Below, piece by piece: positions 31,736 to 39,735 of a stretch of 64,000 nt of DNA. The stretch is from Oscillospiraceae bacterium (GTDB lineage Bacteria > Bacillota > Clostridia > Oscillospirales > Ruminococcaceae), in assembly GCA_024404915.1 (NCBI GenBank), contig JAKSPJ010000008.1, positions 33,169 to 97,168 of the forward strand. The letters run 5' to 3'. The translations under genes and the position numbers were made by a program. Under the pieces are notes generated by a model. That model had not been told where the DNA came from. It was given only the letters and a program-made list of their open reading frames with translations, and made no database searches. The stretch's first letter is position 1. Each line of letters opens with the position of its first letter.

Positions 31736-34333
31736 ATGAAACAGTTGTCTATCGGCCTGATGGCCCATGTGGATGCAGGAAAAACCACATTGGCAGAGGG
31801 AATTCTGTTTCGGACAGGCGAAATCCGAAAGCTTGGCAGAGTAGACCACGGAGATTCCTGGCTGGATACCAATGAAATTGAGAAAAGCCGTGGCATCACC
31901 ATTTTTGCTCATCAGGCTTCTTTCAAAATCGGCGAAGATCAATTTGATTTGCTGGATACGCCGGGGCATGTGGATTTTTCCGCAGAAGCAGAGCGCACAA
32001 TGCGGGTTATGGACTATGCAATTCTGGTAATCAGCGGTACCGACGGCGTGCAGAGTCATACACGGACCCTGTGGCAGTTGCTGGAACGATATCAGGTGCC
32101 CGTGATTCTGTTTGTGAATAAGATGGATTTGTCTGACAGAACAGAAACGGCACTGATACAGGAATTGCAGGGCAGATTGTCTTCCAATTGTGTGCAATTT
32201 GATGCGCCTTTTGCATCCATATGCGAAAACGCTGCTGCATGCAGTGAGGAACTGATGGCAGAGTATTTTGAAACGGATTCCCTTTCCATGGACACCTTGC
32301 AGCAGGGGATTGCTTCACGGCAGATTTTTCCTGTGTGTTTCGGCTCTGCAAGAACATTGAAGGGTGTGGAATCTCTTATCGCCATTTTGCGGGATTATAC
32401 CAAGGAACCGCCGCGCTATGAGGATTTCGCCGCACAGGTGTTCAAGATTTCCACAGATACCAAGGGCAATCGTCTGACATTTCTGAAAATGATGGGCGGC
32501 ACATTAAAAAACCGTGCGGAACTGCGCTATACAGGCAGAGACCACAAGGAATACTGCGAAAAGGTTACGAGTGTCCGCTATTATTCCGGCGCAAAGTATG
32601 TGCTGGCAGAAAAGGAAGTGAAAACAGGTGCTGTCTGTGCAGTGACGGGATTATCTGCTGCCTATGCCGGCATGGGACTCGGTCTTTGCAATGATGCCAT
32701 GGATGCGGTACTGACGCCGATTATGCGGTATGAGGTGCAGCTGCCGGATGCCATTGCCCCACAAACCGCACTGATGGATTTTCAGCAGCTTGAGGCAGAG
32801 GATCCCCAGCTGAAAGTGGTATGGAATGAACAGAACAAGGCGATATATATTCAGCTGATGGGCGCTGTGCAGCTGGAAGTGCTGGGACGTCTGGCAGAAA
32901 GCCGTTTTGGTTACAGCGTTTCCTTTGACAGCGGTATGGTGACCTATCGGGAAACCATTGCGGATACGGTGGAGGGCATCGGCCATTATGAGCCGCTGCG
33001 GCATTATGCGGAGGTGCATCTGCTGATGTCACCGCTGCCGCCGGGCAGCGGCATGCAGTTTGATACACAGGTTTCAGAGGATGTGCTGGACCGCAACTGG
33101 CAGCGGCTGATTCTCACGAATATGCAGGAGAAAACACATATTGGCGTGCTGACCGGCGCACCAATCACGGATATGAAGCTGACACTGGTCAGCGGACGGG
33201 CGCACCTGAAGCATACGGAAGGCGGTGACTTCCGGCAGGCGGTATACCGTGCTGTGCGGCAGGGCCTGCGTTCTGCGGAGTCGGTTCTTCTGGAACCCTA
33301 CTACGCCTTTACACTGGAACTGCCGGCAGATGGACTGGGCCGGGCCATGATGGATATTCAACAGCGTGCAGGAAGCTTTGAGCCCCCGGAAATCCTCGGG
33401 GAAAATGCAGTGCTGAATGGTACGGCACCGGCAGCGGAAATGAACGACTACGGTGCAGAGGTGCTGAGTTATACAAAGGGAAAAGGCGTTCTGACACTGA
33501 ATTTTGATGGCTATCGGCCATGCCATAATGCAGAAGAAGTGATAGAACGCATTGGATATCAGGCAGATAGTGATCTGGAGAATACCGCAGATTCTGTTTT
33601 TTGTTCCCATGGTGCCGGGTATCTTGTGAACTGGGCCGAAGTTCCGATGTATATGCATCTGCCTGCAGTGCTGCCGCATCGCTTTGATTTTATAGAGGAA
33701 GAAATCAAGCCGATTTCACAGCCGAAGCCCGATGCATACACAGGTGCCAGTGAGGATGAACTTATGGCCATTTATGAACGCACCTATGGAAAAATACAGC
33801 GTGAACCACGAAAAGCCATGCGGAGAAACAAAGTTGCGGAGCAGATAGAAAGCCATGTGAAAATTCCACCGCTGCCGGAAAAGGAATATCTTCTGGTGGA
33901 TGGCTATAATATCATTCACGGGTGGGATTCCCTGAAAAAGCTGGCGGAGGGCAGCCTGGATTTTGCAAGAGATGCGCTTCTGGCACGGCTCCAGAATTAT
34001 CAGGGCTACCGTAAATGCGAAGTGATTCTTGTCTTTGATGCCTACAAGCTGAAGGGGCACAGAACGGAAGTGGAGCAGCATGGGGCAGTCAGTGTGGTGT
34101 ATACCAAAGAGGCGGAAACGGCTGACTCCTATATTGAGCGTGTTTCCAAGCAGCTGCTGAAAAAGAATCGTGTGCGTGTTGCTACATCGGACGGACTGGA
34201 GCAGCTGATTATTCTTGGAAACGGCGCAATTCGTATTTCAGCGAGAGAATTTGAAGCAGAAGTTTCAGCGGCGGAGCAGGAAATCCGCAGCTTAATCGGA
34301 GGTGGAAACAGTGGATATTCCAATGGCAGATGA
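31736..34333 (+). CDS. TetM-like translational GTPase fused to a C-terminal YacP/Rae1-like NYN nuclease domain
   Basis: 865 residues. The first ~650 match EF-G-like ribosomal protection proteins (TetM/TetO): P-loop AHVDAGKTT near 10, RGITIFA, DTPGH and NKMD, then domains II-V including a VTYRETIAD stretch. From about 720 a second domain begins with LLVDGYNIIHGW, continues with ARDALLARLQNYQGY and VFDAYK, and has TADSYIE, the signature of YacP/Rae1 NYN endonucleases. Rae1 cleaves mRNA in the ribosomal A site in Bacillus; TetM-type factors bind the same site. The fusion therefore suggests a ribosome-rescue or mRNA-cleaving factor rather than plain tetracycline resistance (inference). ATG 31736 follows AGAAGGTGA. 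The 3' end overlaps the DUF4279 gene. Confidence 0.9.
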   Translation: MKQLSIGLMAHVDAGKTTLAEGILFRTGEIRKLGRVDHGDSWLDTNEIEKSRGITIFAHQASFKIGEDQFDLLDTPGHVDFSAEAERTMRVMDYAILVISGTDGVQSHTRTLWQLLERYQVPVILFVNKMDLSDRTETALIQELQGRLSSNCVQFDAPFASICENAAACSEELMAEYFETDSLSMDTLQQGIASRQIFPVCFGSARTLKGVESLIAILRDYTKEPPRYEDFAAQVFKISTDTKGNRLTFLKMMGGTLKNRAELRYTGRDHKEYCEKVTSVRYYSGAKYVLAEKEVKTGAVCAVTGLSAAYAGMGLGLCNDAMDAVLTPIMRYEVQLPDAIAPQTALMDFQQLEAEDPQLKVVWNEQNKAIYIQLMGAVQLEVLGRLAESRFGYSVSFDSGMVTYRETIADTVEGIGHYEPLRHYAEVHLLMSPLPPGSGMQFDTQVSEDVLDRNWQRLILTNMQEKTHIGVLTGAPITDMKLTLVSGRAHLKHTEGGDFRQAVYRAVRQGLRSAESVLLEPYYAFTLELPADGLGRAMMDIQQRAGSFEPPEILGENAVLNGTAPAAEMNDYGAEVLSYTKGKGVLTLNFDGYRPCHNAEEVIERIGYQADSDLENTADSVFCSHGAGYLVNWAEVPMYMHLPAVLPHRFDFIEEEIKPISQPKPDAYTGASEDELMAIYERTYGKIQREPRKAMRRNKVAEQIESHVKIPPLPEKEYLLVDGYNIIHGWDSLKKLAEGSLDFARDALLARLQNYQGYRKCEVILVFDAYKLKGHRTEVEQHGAVSVVYTKEAETADSYIERVSKQLLKKNRVRVATSDGLEQLIILGNGAIRISAREFEAEVSAAEQEIRSLIGGGNSGYSNGR

Positions 34334-34778
34334 ACTGAAACGTGTGTTTTATCATACGGAGCAGACGCAGTGCATGACTTATTTCTATATCTCCGGAAAC
34401 TTTGACCCGGATGTTATTACAAATTATCTGCATCTGGTACCGGAGCAGATTCATCGCATCGGGGATGTGCGCCCGAATGGAACGGTCTATGACTATGCTA
34501 TGTGGCGATTCGGCACAGTGAAAAGCTGTCGGCTGGACGTGGCAAATCAGATGATGCAGACCATTGATCCGCTGCTGACCAAGGCAGATTTGCTGCGAAA
34601 AATCAAGCTGACATATGATGCCAGACTGATGCTGGAGGTTGTGCCGCTGGTTCGCTATGATGAACCTGCACCAATGCTTGCACCATCCTTGGCCGTGATG
34701 CGTTTTTGTATGGAAACGGGTACAGAGATGGATATTGACCTGTATGTGGGATGCCCGGATGATATGGTGGATGCTTAA
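34311..34778 (+). CDS. DUF4279 domain protein
   Basis: 155 residues. The pattern FYISGNFDPDVITNYLHL followed by PEQIHRIGD and a YAMWRFGT stretch is typical of DUF4279, a family of unknown function seen in some toxin-immunity-like and stress contexts. No signal peptide or membrane helix. The start most likely is GTG 34311, because GGAGG at 34298-34302 lies 8 bases before it; ATG 34323 is the alternative. It overlaps the end of the GTPase-NYN gene by 23 bases, so expression is coupled to that protein. Confidence 0.78.
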   Translation: MDIPMADELKRVFYHTEQTQCMTYFYISGNFDPDVITNYLHLVPEQIHRIGDVRPNGTVYDYAMWRFGTVKSCRLDVANQMMQTIDPLLTKADLLRKIKLTYDARLMLEVVPLVRYDEPAPMLAPSLAVMRFCMETGTEMDIDLYVGCPDDMVDA

Positions 34779-34911
34779 AGATGAGCAGCGGTTTTGACGG
34801 AGCATGTCGTGAAACAGTAAGATTCTGCTTCATAATCGACGCATCTCAAAAGATGCTGTAATTGCTTGATAATCCCTATAGAATGCCTGAAGAAAGAACA
34901 GAGGTTTAAAT

Positions 34912-35826
34912 ATGTTGGATGTTGTTTTGCCCGGTACAGGAGGCACTATGCCCATGAAGCACAGATGGCTGACATGCTGTCTGGTGCGGAATGAGGGGCA
35001 GAATATCTTGATAGACTGTGGGGAAGGAACACAAATCGCTTTGAAATGCGCAGGCCGGTCTGTGCAGAAACTGGATTTGCTTTGTTTTACCCATTATCAC
35101 GCAGACCATATCAGCGGTTTGCCGGGACTGCTGCTTTCCATGGGCTTGGAGGGCAGAACAGAACCATTGACCCTGTGCGGCCCTGTGGGCTTGCAGCGGA
35201 CAGTGGAGGGGCTGCGTGTCATTGCCCCGGAACTGCCCTTTGCATTGAAATTCATCGAATTCCATGAGAAAGTGCAGCAGCTGCATTTTGCCGGACTGGA
35301 AATCACTGCATTCAGCGTGCACCACACCATGCCCTGCTACGGCTATCGTATCCATCTGCCTCGGGTTGGAAAATTCGATGCGGAACGTGCAAAGGCAGCA
35401 CAGATTCCCATGCGTGTCTGGGGTATGCTGCAAAAACAGGAAATGGTGGAGTATGAGGGAAAATGCTATTATCAGTCTCAGGTGCTGGGACCCTCCAGAA
35501 AAGGGATTTCCATGACATACTGTACAGATACCAGACCGGTGCCTGCCATTGCGGAATATGCAAAAGATGCGGATTTGCTGATACTGGAGGGTATGTATGG
35601 GGATCCGGAAAAAATGGAAAAGGCATTGGAAACAAGACATATGATGTATGCAGAAGCGGCAGAAATTGCCAAAAAAGCAAATGCTGGCAGACTCTGGCTG
35701 ACACATTACAGCCCCTCTATGCCTGATCCGAATGGTTTTCTCCACTACGCAAAGGATATCTTCCCGGATACGATTTGTCCCAGGGATGGCCAGTCCATTG
35801 ACTTGCAGTATACGGATGAATCGTGA
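34912..35826 (+). CDS. rnz: Ribonuclease Z
   Basis: A 304-residue metallo-beta-lactamase-fold endonuclease that cuts tRNA precursors 3' of the discriminator base. GEGTQ (about 37-41) and the zinc motif THYHADH near 61-67 are diagnostic of RNase Z; later ligands are in YCTDTR and RHMMYAEAA, and LTHYSP is the final His motif. The usual flexible arm is present in the middle. It is needed for tRNAs without an encoded CCA such as the tRNA-Arg in this window. cca follows after 19 bases, a logical pair. A 133-base gap before it holds no gene I can support. Confidence 0.93.
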   Translation: MLDVVLPGTGGTMPMKHRWLTCCLVRNEGQNILIDCGEGTQIALKCAGRSVQKLDLLCFTHYHADHISGLPGLLLSMGLEGRTEPLTLCGPVGLQRTVEGLRVIAPELPFALKFIEFHEKVQQLHFAGLEITAFSVHHTMPCYGYRIHLPRVGKFDAERAKAAQIPMRVWGMLQKQEMVEYEGKCYYQSQVLGPSRKGISMTYCTDTRPVPAIAEYAKDADLLILEGMYGDPEKMEKALETRHMMYAEAAEIAKKANAGRLWLTHYSPSMPDPNGFLHYAKDIFPDTICPRDGQSIDLQYTDES

Positions 35827-35845
35827 AAAAACAGGAGGCTGACGA

Positions 35846-37183
35846 ATGAGAAAATTGCAGATTACGCCCCCAAAGCCGGTGCGTACAGCCTTGCAGATTC
35901 TGCAGGATGCCGGGTATGAAGCATATATTGTGGGTGGCTGTGTACGGGATGCACTTCGGGGAGCAGAACCGAATGACTGGGACTGTACGACTAATGCCAA
36001 GCCGGATGCCATTTGCCGCTGTTTCCGGGATTATCATGTGATTGAAACCGGTTTGCAGCATGGCACAGTTACTGTTGTCATAGACCATATGCCCATTGAA
36101 ATTACCACATATCGGATTGATGGTGTGTACGCAGATCACAGACGGCCGGATACTGTGACCTTTACAGATTCTCTGACAGATGACCTGGCACGAAGAGATT
36201 TTACAATTAATGCGATGGCGTATCACCCAAGGGAAGGGCTGATTGATCCCTTTCATGGGGAAGCGGATTTGCAGAAAAAACGAATCGCCTGCGTCGGGAT
36301 TCCACAAAACCGCTTTGATGAGGATGGACTGCGGATTTTGCGTGGCATGCGTTTTGCGGCAGTTCTGAATTTTGAAATTGACGAGGCAACCGCAGAGGCA
36401 ATTCACAGACAAAAAGGGTTATTGAAGCACATTTCTGCAGAGCGGATTGATGTGGAACTGACAAAACTATTGTGCGGTGTTGGCGTGGAACGTGTTTTGC
36501 AGGATTATGCAGATGTTCTGTTTGAGATTCTGCCGGAATTGCAGCCTATGTATCAGTTTGACCAGCGTAATCCGCATCATGACTACGATGTGTATACACA
36601 TACGCTGAAAACCATTGCAGCATGTCCGAAAGAACCGATTCTGCGATGGGCGGCATTGCTCCACGACAGCGGCAAACCACATACATTCACGGAGGATGAG
36701 CGGGGCGGTCACTTTTATGGCCATGCCAAAATTTCTGCGGAGATTGCAGCAAGGGCGCTGAAAGCAATGAAATGTGACCGCAAGCGTTATGTTACTGTGA
36801 TGACACTGGTGCAGAAGCACGATGTTGTGATGAATGGAACAGAGAAGCAAATCAAACGGATTGTGCGGCAGATTGGTGAGGCGGAAACGGAGCTGCTGCT
36901 GCTGCTGCATAAAGCGGATGTCACGGCACAGGCGGAGCATCATCGGGAGCAGCGCATTGCAGAATCAGAGCAGTTTCTGGAAATTCTGCAAACACTCCGG
37001 GAACAGAATGCCTGCATGAGCATCAAAAAGCTGGCGGTAAATGGTGATGATATGAAAGCCATTGGTGTACCACAGGGGCAGCAGATTGGCATTCTGCTGA
37101 ATGCACTGCTGGATGCGGTGATGGATGGCACTTTGCCAAATCAAAGGGAGCAGCTGCTTGCGGCGGCTGAAAAAATGTGTTAA
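35846..37183 (+). CDS. cca: CCA tRNA nucleotidyltransferase with HD domain
   Basis: A 445-residue class II tRNA nucleotidyltransferase that adds or repairs the 3' CCA. The head domain shows VGGCVRDALRG near 30 and the metal-binding pair as NDWDCTT near 44-50; RRDFTINAMAY and EDGLRILRGMRFA are the next conserved blocks. An HD phosphohydrolase domain follows (ALLHDSGKPHTF near 270). It is directly downstream of rnz and ends at a strong terminator. The start has AGGAGG upstream. Confidence 0.95.
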   Translation: MRKLQITPPKPVRTALQILQDAGYEAYIVGGCVRDALRGAEPNDWDCTTNAKPDAICRCFRDYHVIETGLQHGTVTVVIDHMPIEITTYRIDGVYADHRRPDTVTFTDSLTDDLARRDFTINAMAYHPREGLIDPFHGEADLQKKRIACVGIPQNRFDEDGLRILRGMRFAAVLNFEIDEATAEAIHRQKGLLKHISAERIDVELTKLLCGVGVERVLQDYADVLFEILPELQPMYQFDQRNPHHDYDVYTHTLKTIAACPKEPILRWAALLHDSGKPHTFTEDERGGHFYGHAKISAEIAARALKAMKCDRKRYVTVMTLVQKHDVVMNGTEKQIKRIVRQIGEAETELLLLLHKADVTAQAEHHREQRIAESEQFLEILQTLREQNACMSIKKLAVNGDDMKAIGVPQGQQIGILLNALLDAVMDGTLPNQREQLLAAAEKMC

Positions 37184-37214
37184 AAAAAGAGAGGGCTGTG
37201 TCCCTCTCTTTTTT
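37184..37214. terminator. Bidirectional terminator between cca and the ATP-grasp pair
   Basis: AGAGAGGG / CCCTCTCT with loop CTGTGT, flanked by an A-run and a T-run, so it can stop transcripts from both sides. Confidence 0.88.
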
Positions 37215-37229
37215 GTGCTCGGTTGTATG

Positions 37230-38048
37230 TCAATTCGCCTGCAGTGCCTTGGAAATGTAACGGATATAGTCCTGTACAGGCTTTTTGTCTGTCAGCTGAT
37301 ATAGCATACGGCTTCCGACTGCATCTTCAATTTCACCCAGTACCAGATGTCCATCCGGATGCCGCAAAAAGTCAATGCCGGCAAAATCCAGCGGCATGAT
37401 GTCCAGAATCTGCTGAATCAGGGCACACATTTCTTCGGATACGGTAAAAAGCTGCACTTGTCCGCCAAGAGAATAATTGCTGCGGATATCCGTTTCAGAG
37501 GTGCGAAGGACCGCTGCATAAACTGCATTTCCAAGAATATACACCCGCACATCCCAGCCGAACTGCATCGGTTCCTGAAGCAGAAACTGCTTTGGGGAGT
37601 GCACGGCATAGGCGTTCAATTCTTCGATGCTGTGAATCAGCTGAACGCCCTGTCCGCCATGACCATCTGCCGGCTTGGCAATCAGCGGCAGTGCCGGTAC
37701 TGTTTCTTCTAATTGGTGAATCCATTGCGTTTTTGCCATCGGTATGACATGCTTCTGCCCGAAATGGCAATATGTTTTATACTTATCATTGGTAATCTCT
37801 GTAACCTGTGCGGTGTTAAAACAGGGGACCCGAAGCTGCTGTTCTGCATAGCAGCTGAAAGATGCCAGACGGCTGCGGTTGATAATGAAATCCGGATGAG
37901 ACTGCATCAGTTGTTCCGGTGTCTGTCCGTCGCATAAAGAAAGCCGGAGAGATATGCCCTCCGACTTTGCTTCCTTACATAACTGTGCAATAAACCATTC
38001 ATTGCGACCGGCATCCTCCGATGTGTAAATCAGAAGACCGTTTTTCAT
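37230..38048 (-). CDS. ATP-grasp ligase, second of a tandem pair
   Basis: 272 residues with the ATP-grasp fold: an N-terminal Rossmann-like part (LLIYTSEDAGRN), the nucleotide-binding lysine and Gly-rich loop in PLIAKPADGHGGQGV, and the metal-binding end in LDFAGIDFL with LGEIEDAVGSR. ATP-grasp enzymes join a carboxylate to an amine or thiol through an acyl phosphate. It differs from its neighbour at the final motif: E-D-A-V-G-S-R replaces the E-V-N-S-N-P of RimK-type ligases, so the two probably have different substrates. It starts 4 bases after the stop of the upstream ATP-grasp gene, so both are made together. Confidence 0.85.
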   Translation of the reverse strand: MKNGLLIYTSEDAGRNEWFIAQLCKEAKSEGISLRLSLCDGQTPEQLMQSHPDFIINRSRLASFSCYAEQQLRVPCFNTAQVTEITNDKYKTYCHFGQKHVIPMAKTQWIHQLEETVPALPLIAKPADGHGGQGVQLIHSIEELNAYAVHSPKQFLLQEPMQFGWDVRVYILGNAVYAAVLRTSETDIRSNYSLGGQVQLFTVSEEMCALIQQILDIMPLDFAGIDFLRHPDGHLVLGEIEDAVGSRMLYQLTDKKPVQDYIRYISKALQAN

Positions 38049-38052
38049 GGGC

Positions 38053-38940
38053 TTATTCCGGCTTAATCTGGCTGCGGATGTGCCACATGATATTGGTTGC
38101 CGGGTTAATACCGCAGGTGTCAATGGTGCTCTGCAGCTGCGGATTGGAGTTGACCTCACAGACATAACGCTCATTTTCGGTTTTGCCCATCAGGATATCA
38201 ACACCGGCAAAATCAAGGCCCAGTGCCTTCGCTGCATCCACTGCAATCTTTTCCTCCAGAGGAGTAATTGCACGAGCAGAAGCAGTACCGCCCATACCGA
38301 TATTGGAACGGAATTCTGTCTTGGAAGGAGACTGACGCTCCATTGCACAGATTGCCTTACCGCCGACAACAGTGACACGCAGATCCTTGCCTGCACTGTC
38401 AGCGATGAAACGCTGGAAGTGGCAGTGGTGCTCACCGATGTGTGTCAGAATACGTTCTGCTTCCTTCTCGTCGTGTGCAAGATAGACCTGCTGTCCAAAG
38501 CTGCCCACATTTTCTTTAATGACCAGCGGCCAGCCCAGAAGCTTTGCTGCCTGTTTTGCAGAATCAACGCTTCTTTTGCAGCCGGGGAAACAGGTGGGAG
38601 CAGGAATGGTATCCGGAATCGGGATGCCTGCTGCAGCCAGCTTGAGCATGGATTCCAGCTTATCATCTGCAAGGGAAATTGCTTCTGCACTGTTGAACAG
38701 ACGCAGACCGGACAATTCCATTGCCTTTGCAAGCTGAATGTCCTTATCCCAGAACAAAACGAAAGAGGGCTTCGGCTCCTTTGCCTGTGAACCGATAATG
38801 GTGGGACGTGCTGCAGAGGTCCATTTTGTGAAGTGAAGACCGGCCTTTTCAGCGGATTCTTCCAGAACTTTATAAAGAGAATTGAACTTTGCGGGGTTGT
38901 AGTAGCTGTTGACAATCAGCCAGCCGTTATAGATTTCCAT
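38053..38940 (-). CDS. RimK-like ATP-grasp ligase, first of a tandem pair
   Basis: 295 residues. ATP binding is shown by PLVIKENVGSFGQQV (the lysine and loop of the grasp), the carboxylate-binding region by DLRVTVVGGKAICAM, and metal binding by LDFAGVDIL and CEVNSNPQL. These features place it with RimK/alpha-amino-acid ligases that add amino acids to peptide or protein carboxylates. Tandem ATP-grasp genes occur in peptide-tailoring and amino acid conjugate pathways, but no precursor peptide is visible beside this pair. It has its own promoter (38992-39020). Confidence 0.87.
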   Translation of the reverse strand: MEIYNGWLIVNSYYNPAKFNSLYKVLEESAEKAGLHFTKWTSAARPTIIGSQAKEPKPSFVLFWDKDIQLAKAMELSGLRLFNSAEAISLADDKLESMLKLAAAGIPIPDTIPAPTCFPGCKRSVDSAKQAAKLLGWPLVIKENVGSFGQQVYLAHDEKEAERILTHIGEHHCHFQRFIADSAGKDLRVTVVGGKAICAMERQSPSKTEFRSNIGMGGTASARAITPLEEKIAVDAAKALGLDFAGVDILMGKTENERYVCEVNSNPQLQSTIDTCGINPATNIMWHIRSQIKPE

Positions 38941-38991
38941 GTTACATCCTCCAAGTAAAATATTTGTGGCTTATCTGAGCCATATACTACT

Positions 38992-39020
38992 ATTGTACAC
39001 CAAATTTTCAAAAATGTCAA
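38992..39020 (-). promoter_or_regulatory. Promoter of the ATP-grasp pair
   Basis: Minus-strand TTGACA (39020-39015), 17 bases, TACAAT (38997-38992). Confidence 0.7.
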
Positions 39021-39046
39021 GGCAATCCAACACGGAATTACAGTGT

Positions 39047-39733
39047 TTAACTGAAAAAAATCACCCAGGCAGCCACACCAAAAATCAGGGCCTTATTTAT
39101 GATGCCTGCAATGCGGCAGGGATTGGCAACCTGGGGACGGCGGACAGCATAAACCTGATAGATTTTTTTGCCGTATCCGGGAATCAGAAGACTTTTGATC
39201 AGGTCGATTCTGGATAATCTGGCATTGCGGTCTTCAATGGCCATTTTTGCCTGCTGAATGGCATACGGATTCAGGACATACTGACATTTCACGCACACAC
39301 TGGCACCCGGGTCTACTTCGCAGCCGCAGTTGGAGCAGAATACGCTTCCGGTGGTCTGATAGCGGTAATTCTGCCGACGTACTGCCCAGTGTTCTTTCTC
39401 CTGGGGTGTTTCCAGATCAAGCATGGTATACTTCTTGATGAAGTTTCTGAAACGGTGCCTCTGCTGGTATGCCTCACGTCTTTGATTCACAACGCTTGCG
39501 CCCTTCTGAAGTTCGGCTGCATTCATTACATAATTGCAGTGTACACAGACACTGGCATTTTTATAGACTGGCTTTCCGCAGTCCCGGCAGAAACATCGTT
39601 CCGGGTCCATCATTACGCTTTGGCGCAGGAATTCGTCATCCATTGCGGCATCAGCAGATTGTGGCTGTACAGGTGGTTCAAAGGCGGCAAAAGCCGTGTC
39701 GGCTGTTTTCTGCTGAAAATTCATTTGTTCCAT
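39047..39733 (-). CDS. Double zinc-ribbon protein with C-terminal membrane segment
   Basis: 228 residues. Two zinc-ribbon units are plain: CRDCGKPVYKNASVCVHC near 49-66 and CSNCGCEVDPGASVCVKC near 133-150, each C-x2-C-x10-C-x2-C. A basic linker rich in Arg and Gln lies between them. The C-terminus has a hydrophobic segment (ALIFGVAAWVIFF) that probably anchors the protein in the membrane. Zinc ribbons of this type occur in proteins that sense or assemble complexes; function unknown. It begins 2 bases after the stop of the AI-2E-type transporter gene, with GAGGAG before the ATG. Confidence 0.8.
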   Translation of the reverse strand: MEQMNFQQKTADTAFAAFEPPVQPQSADAAMDDEFLRQSVMMDPERCFCRDCGKPVYKNASVCVHCNYVMNAAELQKGASVVNQRREAYQQRHRFRNFIKKYTMLDLETPQEKEHWAVRRQNYRYQTTGSVFCSNCGCEVDPGASVCVKCQYVLNPYAIQQAKMAIEDRNARLSRIDLIKSLLIPGYGKKIYQVYAVRRPQVANPCRIAGIINKALIFGVAAWVIFFS

Positions 39734-39735
39734 AT

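Noticed and set aside
31736..33700. Tetracycline resistance gene tet(M/O/W)
   Set aside because: The GTPase half is related to ribosomal protection proteins, but the protein is about 220 residues longer with a nuclease-like domain and no mobile element is near. Resistance is not supported by the sequence alone.
34779..34911. Small gene in the gap before rnz (26-codon frame from about 34781)
   Set aside because: Too short, without a ribosome site or known small-protein pattern.
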